The notes below the pieces were generated by a model. The model ran no database searches. It saw only the letters and a list, made by a program, of their open reading frames with translations, and had not been told where the DNA came from. Below are positions 10,201 through 18,294 of a stretch of DNA of 64,000 nucleotides, in pieces; position 1 is the first letter of the stretch, and every line of letters starts with the position of its first letter. The stretch covers positions 168,681-232,680 of the forward strand of contig DATMXP010000018.1 in assembly GCA_035561515.1 (NCBI GenBank), given 5' to 3'. This DNA is from Terriglobales bacterium. GTDB taxonomy: Bacteria; Acidobacteriota; Terriglobia; Terriglobales; Acidobacteriaceae. A program made the position numbers and the translations under genes.

Positions 10201-12745
10201 TTCGAACGTCGTCTTCAACGGCACTATTTCCAATGCATCCGGCGAACTTGATGTAACGAACACCGGCGGAAGCATCCTGGGAACGGCGAGTGGCTCGTTG
10301 CAGGCCCACGACATATCACTTGCTGCAAACCATGGCAGCATCGGAAATTCGACGTCGCCTCTGAACATGTGGCTGGTGTCCGGTAACCCCGCGGCGCAAT
10401 ACGACACGGCGGGTAATCCGACCTTAACCGCTCTTGCCGGACGCGACATAAACGCGAACATCATCGCTACCGAGTATGTCTCCTTACCGGAAGCTGTTCC
10501 GGGCCGGCAGGTTGCGGCCGAGATCAACTCCGTTCTCGCCGGTGGTAAGGTGAACCTCAATCTTTCAGGCCAGGTTTTGCTGGCCACTCAAGTTGAAAAC
10601 ACAATCGACCTCAGCTCGCACCCCGCGACGGGCGTTTTCAACTTCAACAACGAGTTCACCGCAGCCGGCGATATCAATCTTGCGACTGCGTCGGGCACGC
10701 AACTGAATGTTAACGGGACCATGACAAGCGGTCTCACCGACATTGACTTCGCGATCAATGCGGACGGATCGACGGATCCGTCGAAGATCAATTGGGCAGA
10801 GTCGATTGACGGGCAAAATGTGAATGTTACTTCCATCCAGCAGGCAGGTGGACACATCGCTGTTACAGGCGATGCAGTACTCGGCGGCGCCGGAACGATG
10901 AAAGTACTGGATGGGTACAGTCATATTGCCGTCAACAACAAATCGTCCCGCACATTGACCATAGGCGATCTGAATGTGGGCACGCGTACCAACGGCAGCA
11001 TTCAGATAAACGGCGTTGCCGCGCCGTTGAATGGCAATCTCGGAACGGTCAACACGGCTAGCTATGGGTACGGTTCGGGATTGGTCAACGTCACGAACGA
11101 GGGTGCGTCGGACGTTGTTCTGACTGGAACAATATCCAATCCAACCGGCACTACCTCGATCGCGAACGCGCTGGGCAATATTACTCGCGCAGGCACATCG
11201 CAGGTCGTTCAAACGAAGGACTTGTCTGTTGCCGCTACGAACGGCCAGGCGGGTTCGACCGCACTGCCGCTAAATGTGCAAATGAATGGGGGCAGCGCCA
11301 CCATCAATGCGAAGTACGACGTTGGTCTCAATGCTGTTTCCGGTGACTTAAAGGTGGCAAGCATTACGTCGACCGCAGGGGATGTAGCGGTCACAGTCAA
11401 GGCAGGGAAGATTGATGTGAGGGCGATCAATGCCTTGTCAGGGCTTGTGAGTTTGTGGGGAACGGGATCGATTCTGAATGCGGACAATCGCGAGACCAGC
11501 AATATTGCTGCGAATTCAGTCGATCTGGTCTCGACCACTGGCAGTATCGGAACCGCTACTACCGCTTTGAACCTCAACACCGCGCAGGGCGGCAGCATTT
11601 CGGCCCAGGCCGCTACCGGTATCAACATCGTTGAGACTACCGGCAATATGAATGCCCTGAGCGTGAGGTCAAATGCTGGGAACGTTTCACTGACATCGCA
11701 GGATGCGGACTTAATCGTCGGTATCATCACTGCGAACACCGGAAACGTAGTCCTCGACGCTTATGGTTCCATCCTGAGCGGCGGTGGGATCACGCCTTCC
11801 GCCATCGATGGTTCGCTGCTTGCAGATGTGATCGGGAACAACCTCAATTTCAAAGGACAGACTGGAAGCATCGGCACCGAGGAGAATCCGATCTATGTTG
11901 ACGCGGGTTCCTCCGGAACCATAACAGCAGCGGCCAACAATGACATACATGTGGTCGAGATATCGGGCGACCTCAATGCCAATTCGGTAACCTCGGCGGA
12001 GGGCGACATTACGCTTGGAGTAGAGGACGGTGACGCGAATCTGGATACTGTCGCGGCAACCAGTGGCGACGTGGCGGTGGTTGCGAACGGATCCATTCTG
12101 AACGCAGGCAGCGCGACAAGTCCGAACGTGTCGGGACAGAACCTGCTATTGAATGCCAACCAAGGCACCATCGGTGAATCCGCGAAAGCCTTGGTGACAT
12201 CGGCATACGGTTCAACCGAGACGTTTGCGACAGACGGCATCTTCCTGCATCAGCTTAGGGGCCGAATGATCGCGCCCAGCGTGAGCAGCGATGGCGACAT
12301 CGACGCGACGATTGACTTCGATACGGTTGACCTCCAACTGCTGTCCGCGCCGGACAATGTTGCGTTGGTAGTGAACGGAACCAAACTGAACATCGATACA
12401 GTGGAAGATCCCACAATCCTGAAGATCAACCTAACTGGCACCGGCGGCACCACTACGATCGGTGAACTCTACGCCGGCAAGTATGTGTATATCCTTTCGG
12501 ATTACCTGAGTATTGGCCGGTTCGTTCACACGAGCATGGAACCCATATTCTTTGACATCATGACCACCCTCGGTGGACCGAACCTAAGACCGATTGAGCC
12601 CGGCGTGGCGGCGGCGAGCTCTGCAGCCGCTAATCAGGAGCGGTTGGTTAAGGAGAAGCTGGATCCAGCTAACAGGCCCGCATCGCCAGAAACCACGGTG
12701 ACGGACAAAACTGTAAGTGCGGCGATGGAAGGAGGTGCGCAATGA
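1241..12745 (+). CDS. Giant two-partner-secretion filamentous exoprotein (leukotoxin LktA / adhesin family)
   Basis: 3834 residues. The Sec signal peptide (residues 1-24, cleavage after DGFAQ) is followed by a TPS secretion domain with the filamentous-haemagglutinin signature NVFFINPYGVIIGTSGVI near residue 105. This is the most diagnostic part and identifies the substrate of the adjacent ShlB/FhaC transporter. Residues about 400-2700 are dozens of degenerate beta-helix repeats of the form A-x-I-G-x-G-A-x-V-x-A-G-x-x-L-x-V-x-A, typical of LktA-like filamentous adhesins. A Gly/Ser tract lies near residues 870-885. An unusual aromatic, basic, hydrophobic segment occupies about 2794-2840. Four longer repeats fill the C-terminal part (listed separately). 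The protein ends in a charged tail without an anchor. Expected role: secreted or surface-displayed filament in adhesion or contact. The start is the only in-frame one before a good signal peptide. Confidence 0.88.
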   Translation: MNVRSFLCWILCLSFLLTQDGFAQLPQNIVGDGKTKTNVDVKGSITDVTTETIRGANAFNSFSYFNVASGNTVNLFLPTGTDNLLNLINSQSTIDGLLNSIKNGQIGGNVFFINPYGVIIGTSGVINAGSLVIVTPTASFTDQFFRSVDDPSDEATAAILDGTVPISSDGLIVVRGKINALSNIRLAAGTVTNSGAIDSGAVYVVTKPDFSDVVNMNGLQDGTGLSIVGGNIEIVGTEKIEAGGTISTRKLGASGQSTGNSGNLAISAPTINVNDGASLLAGVNNQGGTSYIGGNVLLQAKERIISSFEMSIADVFQNQRSDTKITVGTATINGKDVTITAASDTEKSTTLEPQDMEDPNDPSKNLPTIIPEGLSFVVSEAKQLLPPIEGLAAAVISPAKAEINIGAANITASNDAKIEAKATAETTIKAAGVYVSYGKTDATAKVNVGSGAQITAGNSLTLNAETSNKLEVEAQPITGMVLKFAEKERTQTGPTIAVAYGKGISTSTAGVESGATLQGKTVIVTSKNENEFKTKVDAKSYSGTTAGGAAGVAIGDYDSTSHAYVNGSVTTTQAPTSATDTTGSLTVSATSTNKTETSAEASVKENKNPTDGDQQKNDKSISDAVDSKKTDQDAGESSAKLSAAGAVTIVSSNNEAHASIGTGASLVALGDFNLNSLASEEITVKTKAESSEASLSVGGAVAITNYTNTAESVIGSGAEVDAGRNLGVKADANVVNPNIDFLMDLALGGDFDKDRALELGKDILTNFIENLVSSDEKGWKGKLWDATKSTFFDTFLNTQVESTGAASASGGLGIGGNAEFLTINNKATAAIDSASINQKSQYRNDSQLVALTANGHVRTGNSAGVSTETEQENQSGSGSGSGSGSSSGTSVGIGGSYSEANYTNTVKAYIADGAKVAGSGLDVKANSSNLFVNWASAGSEGQSIGISGVFGKFTLNNTTDAHIEEGATVDVSTSAPGANADVNVEAHSENYGLFAQGVTSSASTFGLGASVGVNKVTDLTTAYIGNTTGDVTAGGTITADNVLVNAISKERFFGLAYGYMATKEDSQADKKDAKEGGGKGYGFGISGNIVLNTLIQTVDSHISDADVTARKNLNVKAATESLFAGLSGTLITTSSGGLTGAYSQNTQTRTTKAYLDSALIHAVDVAVKAESKDLFFAVSAGGSFSGKYVNVAGSVNNNSITNITTAAIDDKSDVTPTGTLAVDASNSDLIVTVAGAVTTSGKLAVGAGVDIEDLDNTVTARINDSKVEGSKNVQVTAKDKNDIYSFAAALAVASDIDIGGATVIWDVDSNTQSIIGTGSNVSTPDNLLVTSSNDLWMLEVAGNIGGGEKAGVGVSAVVNTIDLTSKAIIEGGATVEADGNETPAANANSGVMLSASNKETLKTFAAGADGGGKAGVAGSAVVNILTDNTEASVGSGAKVNEDTSNANPNQTVAILASDSTDILSVAGGAAGGGKAGIGAGADVGVIEKHTKATVDDSAVINALNDIVIKAMSDESVFSVAAALSGAGSFSLGVSASVYVLTNETKAYVGAANLDAGDSALISAQDDTHLILLDGNIGGSGSTSVGASGAVTVIDKDTTATTGAVIINARGNGSPDETAAGVAANNGQFNLSYPSYASKEVGTFEPPDATQSDVDKDNLKLTDVFEDKVFTGHRTATPVTTQVQGVAVTATSTNDLLTLAAGGQASGSFAVPISAGVNIMDDTTTATIGKNAQVNQTKGSVAPNDQQSVLVAAGSDYGHFGVAGGIAISGTGAIVPAADLNFVELKTTANIGENAKVTAEKDVSVKALAQEDFYSIAGAIAGSGQFTLAGSVSLIKLDNITKAFIDKDATVKAGNNIEVKAQDDTDVDILAGAGSLGLGVGGLGGSVGISLINKDTDAYIGTGASTDANALTNVWADTYENLRTFAIAGSAGMYVGIAGAVSVEVVNSDTSAAIMSDAKVNQNVSTSEQDVKVQAENLSDIGTFNGSLGVSIGGGIAGAVDVGSIKNDTSASIASATVDAGRDVGVTATQSRDIESDDLSIGGGLVGLAASVAVWGVSSQVDANSLKSDTYHPDGENKGNYSDVQSFTDDQITSDSSNSTTSVLIGKLTGADTTTTQGEHLADAASRVSKKTEGSPVTTELTSTVTTNGTTAQIIGGDVTTGGALNVKAQDDLKLVMATGSGAVGVGGVGGAVNVADVGTNTAATLNSNVNATGNVSVTSSRTANFDGFQLALQAGVIGLGAAYGELNDTSTNIASLGGTLSSTNGVLVDSNTYRDFWMQSAQGGIGLAIAGASIATIDAGGSTKAVIEANTQVGQDEEKEVQSLQVTSTDNTTATSDAWAVGGGALTLQGAVPIAKVKGETSTTVGNSAMVNVQGSLSVTSAANQTAKADAHGFQIALAKAGGSYATASAESILATSIGESAQLGAGGSVEIKATYNELPTAQVSASGTTSGGSLLGLDGSSSSASATPNVSVKVGKNSTIVAEDGDLAISSQAAKRATATASAESIDLLKFSGTTSASSAVGNTNTVSIAEGASVSGNNVSIAADTTSVASTPTVVGSAYGIADYNTTVGKAYVTGSTSTSIAGDVTADDNAVIRATVAERAVAKVYGVADAGLAAGATVRSYAGAPDRTTSVDTPAVSIEGTSSVSAKNLTVRAEITKLQVEADSDSYTSAVADTSPTAEAYVYVIANPSVTIQSGAELIAPDSMTLSAILNPDADLVHTYSTTYAEIMNLGFTGKLTSIAENWTTFDPSVNVADGATLRTASLTIESKVPEQSDDPNAPKVYIKDAQAKGTTVVTWVLTKVQSVVNAIFGWIPFVRKIIKWIFKWVAEITHSDQIIEARGDYFTGPAIHMNGTLYQGMPTSFSPYLVVDPNGNITNATSLTAAADGTGNIVVSDIVNNLKAAVTMNAPGGVVDGDFDIHQNNAFQSVTLINNSIYNLIVNSITPLSTNGGEANLNVDANDVSNLRYTFVAENLPTPITVQNNSTSNVVFNGTISNASGELDVTNTGGSILGTASGSLQAHDISLAANHGSIGNSTSPLNMWLVSGNPAAQYDTAGNPTLTALAGRDINANIIATEYVSLPEAVPGRQVAAEINSVLAGGKVNLNLSGQVLLATQVENTIDLSSHPATGVFNFNNEFTAAGDINLATASGTQLNVNGTMTSGLTDIDFAINADGSTDPSKINWAESIDGQNVNVTSIQQAGGHIAVTGDAVLGGAGTMKVLDGYSHIAVNNKSSRTLTIGDLNVGTRTNGSIQINGVAAPLNGNLGTVNTASYGYGSGLVNVTNEGASDVVLTGTISNPTGTTSIANALGNITRAGTSQVVQTKDLSVAATNGQAGSTALPLNVQMNGGSATINAKYDVGLNAVSGDLKVASITSTAGDVAVTVKAGKIDVRAINALSGLVSLWGTGSILNADNRETSNIAANSVDLVSTTGSIGTATTALNLNTAQGGSISAQAATGINIVETTGNMNALSVRSNAGNVSLTSQDADLIVGIITANTGNVVLDAYGSILSGGGITPSAIDGSLLADVIGNNLNFKGQTGSIGTEENPIYVDAGSSGTITAAANNDIHVVEISGDLNANSVTSAEGDITLGVEDGDANLDTVAATSGDVAVVANGSILNAGSATSPNVSGQNLLLNANQGTIGESAKALVTSAYGSTETFATDGIFLHQLRGRMIAPSVSSDGDIDATIDFDTVDLQLLSAPDNVALVVNGTKLNIDTVEDPTILKINLTGTGGTTTIGELYAGKYVYILSDYLSIGRFVHTSMEPIFFDIMTTLGGPNLRPIEPGVAAASSAAANQERLVKEKLDPANRPASPETTVTDKTVSAAMEGGAQ
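11216..12379 (+). repeat. Four ~100-residue tandem repeats in the C-terminal part of the exoprotein
   Basis: Four degenerate copies begin at 11216, 11513, 11837 and 12137 (spacing 297, 324 and 300 bp). Each starts with a short beta strand followed by a G-S/T-I-G or equivalent turn. Each then contains an I-x-V-x-E/A-x-x-G-x-x-x-A pair of strands and ends in V-x-x-x-G-S-I-L. The copies have diverged strongly at the DNA level, so this is an old protein-level repeat rather than a recent tandem duplication. Confidence 0.6.
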
Positions 12746-14451
12746 AAGCGAAGCGCGTGCTGTCCATCATCATCGTTCAGGTGGTCCTATTTTGTGTGTC
12801 GCTGTACTCACAAGTACCTTTGGGAGTCGAGCCCGGCGCCGTGCAACACGGCTCCAGGCAGGTACTCGACCACTATGAATCCACAAGCAAGATCTCCGTC
12901 CCCTTCACGCTGACAAGCCCTATCAGCGGCAACACGAATCTCAACGCGAGCGCTGTGGCTCCGGCGAGCACTACGGTTGAGATGGTGCTGCTGAATCGCG
13001 TGGTCACAGACGCATCCGACATATTGAATTCTGACGACATTCGCGGCGTGACCTCAAAGTATGAGGGCCGGCAGGTATCCATTTCCGAACTCAACGGAAT
13101 GGTTGCCGACCTGAATGACCTTTACTCGAAGAAGGGATTCACGATGGCGAGAGCGGTCTTGCCACCCCAGTCTGTGCAGGACGGTGTGGTCAGGGTTCGC
13201 CTGGTGGAAGGGCGTATCGGCGAAGTCTTCGTCCAAACCGGCACGCATACCCACAACTCCTACGTATTGAACCGTATTCCGCTCAAGACTGGCGAACTGA
13301 TCGACGTGAATGAACTTCAACGCACGCTGGCGTACTTCAACGCCACAAACGACTTGAAGTTGCATGCGGAGCTTCAACCGGGGCGCGCGTTCGGAACCGC
13401 GAATGTCGTTTTGCAGGGCGAAGGGCCGGAAGACGCCGAAGTCACGTTCTTTTTCGACAACGCCGGACGCGACACCATCGGGAATTACAGAGGCGGAACG
13501 ATGGTGCGCTTCAACAGCCTATTTGGAAACCGTGATCCCCTTTTGGTTGGATTCCTGGGAGCAAACGGTACGCTGTCCGGTTTCGGTAGCTATAGCGTCC
13601 CCTTGGGCTTGCACGGATTAAGGATCGGCGGCGGATTCGATTACAACACAATCGAGATAAATTCCGGACCTCTCGAAAGCGTTGGAATCGTAGGCCATGC
13701 ATTTGATGCGACATTGCGGCTTACCAGTCCGTTGGTCGCACACAGCACCACAACATTGAATGGATTCGCCACTGCCCATCTGAAGAAATCGCTCCTGCAA
13801 AGTGAGGGCTATCCTCTTACACACACGCGCGTGAGAAGTATCGAAGTTGGAGCGGACTTTCAGAAGTTCGACAATCATGGTCTCTGGTACTTCAGTAACA
13901 TGATCAACACCGGATTCCACGATTTGGGCGGCAGCAATACCTTCCTTCGTTATAACGGCACGGTTGCACGGGTGTTCACGTTTAGAAACAACATGCGAAC
14001 CATCCTCCGCGCCTCTGGACAGGCAAATGCACTGGACCCTCTGCCTCCTATCGAACAATTCCAAATTGGCGGCGTTGCAACGGTTCGGGGATATCCGGAA
14101 GGGAGGTTGATTGGTAATAACGGGATGAACCTCACAGGCGAATTCAACATCCCGATGCGTGTTGGCGAAAAGGACCTTTTAGGCACCTACTTATCGAAGC
14201 GACTGACGCTAGCTCTGTTTGTGGATCATGGGAAGGTATTCGACGAAGGGTTCAGCGACTCCATTTACGATCATATGACATCACTTACGAGTGCCGGGTT
14301 TGGGGTTTCCTTCAACCTGCCGATGCGGCTTACGGGAAGAGTCGATGTAGGTTTCCCGCTCCAAAACCGGAATGGCATCAGCAGTGTCGGAGTGAACTTC
14401 TACTTACAGACGACATACCCGTTCTCGAGGATGTGGAACCGCAATAAGTAG
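12742..14451 (+). CDS. ShlB/FhaC/HecB-type two-partner secretion transporter (TpsB)
   Basis: 569 residues, close to the usual size of TpsB proteins. It has a signal peptide (residues 1-24). A POTRA region (about 80-225) includes the SKKGFTMARAVLPPQ and GVVRVRLVEGRIGEV motifs typical of ShlB/FhaC POTRA domains. A 16-strand barrel region (about 230-565) contains the conserved loop-6 motif VRGY (VATVRGYPEGRLIGNNG, near residue 450). Its role is to move the adjacent giant exoprotein across the outer membrane through recognition of its TPS domain. The ATG overlaps the stop codon of the exoprotein gene by four bases (ATGA), so the pair is translationally coupled. Nothing is missing or unusual. Confidence 0.93.
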   Translation: MKAKRVLSIIIVQVVLFCVSLYSQVPLGVEPGAVQHGSRQVLDHYESTSKISVPFTLTSPISGNTNLNASAVAPASTTVEMVLLNRVVTDASDILNSDDIRGVTSKYEGRQVSISELNGMVADLNDLYSKKGFTMARAVLPPQSVQDGVVRVRLVEGRIGEVFVQTGTHTHNSYVLNRIPLKTGELIDVNELQRTLAYFNATNDLKLHAELQPGRAFGTANVVLQGEGPEDAEVTFFFDNAGRDTIGNYRGGTMVRFNSLFGNRDPLLVGFLGANGTLSGFGSYSVPLGLHGLRIGGGFDYNTIEINSGPLESVGIVGHAFDATLRLTSPLVAHSTTTLNGFATAHLKKSLLQSEGYPLTHTRVRSIEVGADFQKFDNHGLWYFSNMINTGFHDLGGSNTFLRYNGTVARVFTFRNNMRTILRASGQANALDPLPPIEQFQIGGVATVRGYPEGRLIGNNGMNLTGEFNIPMRVGEKDLLGTYLSKRLTLALFVDHGKVFDEGFSDSIYDHMTSLTSAGFGVSFNLPMRLTGRVDVGFPLQNRNGISSVGVNFYLQTTYPFSRMWNRNK

Positions 14452-14473
14452 GGAGACATTCGCCGCACTGCTT

Positions 14474-15295
14474 TTACTCAGTCGGCCTCTGCTGTAAACG
14501 GGCAAGATTGGTCCTGGCAACTTCTGACCCGCTTTGCACTGCGGTCTTGTACCAGTGGATTGCCTGGTCCCGATTAGGGGGAACTCCTTTCCCCAGTTCA
14601 TATAATTCGCCAAGCGTGATCTGTGCCTCTGTTACGCCGTGTCTCGCGGCACGCTGAAGCCAGTGATGAGCTGCATTCAGATCGGCTGCAATTCCACGAC
14701 CAAGTAGGTACATCTTTCCGAGCGTGTATTCGGCGGGAGGATAGCTTTGCTCTGCCGATAGTTTTTCAAGGCGGAAGGCTTCCGTCTCGTCCTGTTGCGC
14801 ACCGCGACCGGTGCTGTAATGGAGCGCGAGGTTGGCAAATGCCGGAGCGAAGTTCTTCCGTGCTGCCTGACTGTACCAGTGTACGGCGGCCTCGTCGCTC
14901 TTTGCGGTGCCTTTGCCATTTGCATACATGTAACCTACGTTGTTCTGGGCCATGGCGAATCCAGCCACTGCCGACCGCAGGTACCAGCGAAAAGCCAGGG
15001 CATCGTTTTGTTCGACACCGCATCCAGTGGCATACAGAACCCCGAGATTGTTCTGCGCTTGTGGGTTGCCACGGTGCGCGGATTTCTCATACCAGCGGAA
15101 TGCCTCAGCGCAATCGCGCGAGACCTGCTCACCTTTTTCAAATTCCAATCCAAGCAAGTATTGCGCATCAGGATCGCCGGAATTCGCCTTCTTTTCCAGA
15201 CCACATAAGGATTTTGCTGACTCACATGCGCTCTGAGCGCGAGCTATGGAAGGTGCAAAAAGCAAGAACGGAATTACTAAAGCAATAAGCCACAT
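14474..15295 (-). CDS. Exported Sel1-repeat (TPR-like) protein
   Basis: 273 residues from the chosen start. After a signal peptide (MWLIALVIPFLLFAPSIARA) there are six consecutive 36-residue Sel1-like repeats, with AQNNLG.LY..G.GV and A..WY..AA signatures, followed by a partial seventh. Sel1 repeats form solenoids for protein-protein interaction; the partner is unknown. An upstream in-frame ATG at 15397 would add 34 residues before the signal peptide. I prefer 15295 because the signal peptide then sits at the N-terminus and a GGTGA-like ribosome binding site lies about 8 bases upstream. The gene converges on the tpsB-like gene with 22 bp between stops and is divergent from exopolysaccharide locus A. 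Confidence 0.82.
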   Translation of the reverse strand: MWLIALVIPFLLFAPSIARAQSACESAKSLCGLEKKANSGDPDAQYLLGLEFEKGEQVSRDCAEAFRWYEKSAHRGNPQAQNNLGVLYATGCGVEQNDALAFRWYLRSAVAGFAMAQNNVGYMYANGKGTAKSDEAAVHWYSQAARKNFAPAFANLALHYSTGRGAQQDETEAFRLEKLSAEQSYPPAEYTLGKMYLLGRGIAADLNAAHHWLQRAARHGVTEAQITLGELYELGKGVPPNRDQAIHWYKTAVQSGSEVARTNLARLQQRPTE

Positions 15296-15607
15296 ATAGA
15301 TCACCGGGGACGACTCAGTAAAACAGTCGCGTGCTCTGAACTGTGTAGGAGATCTTGCTTGGGCAGTGACCTTAGCCCGATCGGGGGATGCTGTCAAACA
15401 GGGAATGACACTAGAGACAGTCGGATGGACAAATTCGGGAATTCCTCCTGCCCATCTGAGACTTCAGTGCGCAGCAACCCTGAAACCACCTTAGGAATCC
15501 TAGTGCAAGCGGTGCCATTGGCGGGTGGCACAAGCTTCAGTTAGGCGGGTGCGAGGATTCGACCAGCAAGACATGCTCACCTTCAGGGTGGAGACATACC
15601 GAGGACC
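15296..15607. other. Divergent intergenic region before exopolysaccharide locus A
   Basis: No gene is seen. It contains an odd-centred palindrome TAGGA-A-TCCTA (15492-15502) and an inverted repeat GTGCCA-N8-TGGCAC (15512-15531). Either could be an operator for locus A. I found no convincing -35/-10 pair by eye. Confidence 0.35.
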
Positions 15608-18292
15608 TTGCGTCCGCGCTCCTCGGCACATCTCTGCCTACTACTTTTGCTCATATTTGTTCTGACCGGGCGACTGGAATCCTTCGCGCAGGGAACTCAG
15701 GGCACAAGCAGCGCGGATACGTCGCTTTCTCCGGATGCTCAGCCTTCGACGAGTGCCGATGAGGTCATTTCTGCCTTACAACAGGATCCTGAGTTACGAT
15801 CCGAGCTTCGCCGGACCGTAGCGGAAGCGCTTCGTGCACGTGGCACGAATATCAGCGAAGACCAGATCACGGACTCATTGCTGTATGCGCAAATCCAGAA
15901 CGACCCAACTGCCCGTGCTCGTGCTGCCGATTTCGTGCGAAATAGGGGCAAACTCTCTGACGAACAGCCAGAGGTTTCCAACGATGGGAAGACACCGAAG
16001 AAGGAGCTGAACAAAGCGGCAACTCCCCGACCGATGGAAACGCGGCGCCCACGTTACGAAGCTCCTCCCGAGCCCGTCCTCAAGCCGGATAAAAGCCTTC
16101 CATACACCGATATACCTTCGCTTTCTGATCTTTATAAACAGCTGCCACGAACGGACCAGCCTCTTGAGCGGTTCGGACAACGGTTCTTCCGGGACGAGGC
16201 GCCGCCTGTCTCGCCGGCCGACGTGCCGGTTGGTCCCGACTATGTCCTTGGACCGGGCGATACGGTGCAGATCATTCTTACCGGCAGCATCAATCAAACT
16301 CTTCAGCGCGTGGTTGACCGCACAGGTCGCGTCATGCTGCCCGAGGTTGAACCGGAGCTGATTTCGGGCAAGACAGTGGAGCAGGCGCGCGCTCAGATTG
16401 AACGCTCCCTTGATCGCGTTTACAACCGCATAAAGGTCAATCTGTCAGTAACACGTCTGCGAACAGTGCGGGTGTATGTAGTCGGCGATGTGAGCAATCC
16501 TGGCGCTTATGACCTCAGTTCGCTGGCGACCCCACTCAACGCAGTAGAAGCCGCTGGTGGCCCGACTCGAATCGGTTCGCTTAGGACGGTTCGCCACATT
16601 CGCGGCCATGATTTGGTAAGCGAAATTGACCTGTACGACCTGATGCTCAAGGGCGTTACTGGCGACTTTGCTTCGATGCGCTCGGGGGATTCCATTCAAG
16701 TGCCGCCTGCCGGAACGCAGGTGGCCGTGACTGGAGCAGTAAAGCGGCCGGCTATCTATGAATTAAAGGGCGAGCGTTCTCTCCAGGATGTACTCAATCT
16801 CGCTGGCGGAGTATTGCCGAGCGGTCGATTGAACGAGATCCAGGTTGAGCGGATTGAAGCACACGAACGACGCACGACCGTGAAGCTTCAGGCGGACGAC
16901 AAAACCCAGAATCTCTCTGCGGCCCTTTCATCTTTCGAAATGAAAGACGGCGACAGGGTGACGGTATTCTCCATCGCTCCGTCGGCAGACGCGACGGTTT
17001 ACCTGGAAGGACATGTACTGAACCCGGGCAGGCGGCCATTTAGTCAGGGAATGGACGTGCGTTCGCTGATTCAGTCATATCGAGAGTTGCTCCCGGAGCC
17101 CTCAGAAAAAGCCGAGATCGTTCGGTTGGCGCCTCCAGATCTCCGGCCCGTGGTGATTCAGTTCAATTTGCCGGATGCATTGACAGGAAAAAAAACAGTC
17201 CAGCTTTCGGAATTCGATACGGTCCGCATTTACGGGCGCTACGAACAGGACGCTCCGAAGGTTTCGATTTATGGCGAAGTGGTAAAGCCGGGGTCATACC
17301 CGCTTGGCCGGGGGATGACCGTTACGCAGTTGTTGACCATGGCAGGCGGCTTCAAACGCGGTGCGTTAACCGATTTCGCCGACTTGGCCAGCTACGCCGT
17401 TGGTGGGAACGGCACTGTGCAGATAGAGCAAAAGACCGTCGACCTGAGTCAGGCACTGCAAGACCATCAGGCAGACGTTCCCCTCAAGGCGGGAGATGTT
17501 CTGACCATTCGACAGATAACTGGCTGGACCGATATTGGTGCCTCCGTGGTTGTTTCCGGTGAAGTCGCCAGGCCGGGAACCTACGGCATTGTCGAGGGTG
17601 AGAAGCTAAGCTCGCTTCTAAAACGCGTTGGGGGACTTCGCCCAACCGCATATCCATCGGGTGCACTTTTTCAACGAGAGCAGGTCCGTGAGCTTGACAA
17701 GCAATCCCGGGAAACGCTGATCAAGCGCGTAGAGGCCGCGCAGCCGCCCGTCGGAGGCGCAAACGCCGGCGAAGCCAGTGCGCTGATGGCCGCGTTTGTG
17801 GCGCAAAGGCAACAGATCCTCAGTCGATTGAAAGCCGAACCACCAAGTGGGCGCATGGTGATTCGTATCTCAAGCGACATCAGCAAGTGGGAGAACACTC
17901 CCGCGGATATCGAGTTACGCGCAGGAGACACGCTCTTCATTCCCAAGCGCCCTGGTTTTGTTCTTGTTCATGGCCAGGTAAACAATCCCAACGCCATGAC
18001 TTACGTGCCAAGCAAAAACGCGGGCTGGTATCTGCGCCGCGCCGGAGGAGCAACCGATTCTGGCAACAAAGGCAAAGCTTTCATCATTCGTGCAGACGGT
18101 TCTGTCGTCGGCGAGGGCAGCGGTACGGGATGGTTTCGCACGAACGTGCTATCAACCACGCTCTATCCCGGCGACACGGTGGTAATTCCTGAGAAGACGA
18201 TTGGGAGTTCGATGGCCTGGCGAAGTCTTCTTACGGCAGCTCAACTTGCGGCCAATCTCGCTATCACTGCACGGGTAGTAACGAGTTTCTAG
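15608..18292 (+). CDS. Wza-like polysaccharide export protein with multiple SLBB domains
   Basis: 894 residues, much longer than E. coli Wza (~380). It has a signal peptide (about 1-28) and a disordered, Pro/Lys-rich stretch up to residue ~200. A Poly_export (Wza) domain begins near residue 207 at VGPDYVLGPGDTVQI. SLBB-type repeats lie near residues 287, 370, 461, 548, 644 and 781, each with a V-x-G-x-V-x-x-P-G core. It probably forms the periplasmic/outer-membrane channel that exports the locus A polysaccharide. The start codon is TTG with GAGGA very close upstream; the frame is closed by a stop at 15542 and holds no ATG or GTG, so TTG is the best choice. It is a diverged paralogue of the locus B protein at 59735. 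Confidence 0.88.
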   Translation: MRPRSSAHLCLLLLLIFVLTGRLESFAQGTQGTSSADTSLSPDAQPSTSADEVISALQQDPELRSELRRTVAEALRARGTNISEDQITDSLLYAQIQNDPTARARAADFVRNRGKLSDEQPEVSNDGKTPKKELNKAATPRPMETRRPRYEAPPEPVLKPDKSLPYTDIPSLSDLYKQLPRTDQPLERFGQRFFRDEAPPVSPADVPVGPDYVLGPGDTVQIILTGSINQTLQRVVDRTGRVMLPEVEPELISGKTVEQARAQIERSLDRVYNRIKVNLSVTRLRTVRVYVVGDVSNPGAYDLSSLATPLNAVEAAGGPTRIGSLRTVRHIRGHDLVSEIDLYDLMLKGVTGDFASMRSGDSIQVPPAGTQVAVTGAVKRPAIYELKGERSLQDVLNLAGGVLPSGRLNEIQVERIEAHERRTTVKLQADDKTQNLSAALSSFEMKDGDRVTVFSIAPSADATVYLEGHVLNPGRRPFSQGMDVRSLIQSYRELLPEPSEKAEIVRLAPPDLRPVVIQFNLPDALTGKKTVQLSEFDTVRIYGRYEQDAPKVSIYGEVVKPGSYPLGRGMTVTQLLTMAGGFKRGALTDFADLASYAVGGNGTVQIEQKTVDLSQALQDHQADVPLKAGDVLTIRQITGWTDIGASVVVSGEVARPGTYGIVEGEKLSSLLKRVGGLRPTAYPSGALFQREQVRELDKQSRETLIKRVEAAQPPVGGANAGEASALMAAFVAQRQQILSRLKAEPPSGRMVIRISSDISKWENTPADIELRAGDTLFIPKRPGFVLVHGQVNNPNAMTYVPSKNAGWYLRRAGGATDSGNKGKAFIIRADGSVVGEGSGTGWFRTNVLSTTLYPGDTVVIPEKTIGSSMAWRSLLTAAQLAANLAITARVVTSF

Positions 18293-18294
18293 CG

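Noticed and set aside
1429..12453. Many long open frames on the minus strand opposite the giant exoprotein (for example near 1429-2094, 5089-5766, 6709-7287)
   Set aside because: They mirror the repeated Ala/Gly/Thr/Val codons of the real gene, lack ribosome binding sites and show low-complexity Ser/Ala/Pro-rich translations. They are shadows.
13618..14064. Minus-strand open frame opposite the tpsB-like gene
   Set aside because: It lies entirely within a gene with clear POTRA and barrel motifs, has no ribosome binding site and no recognisable domain.
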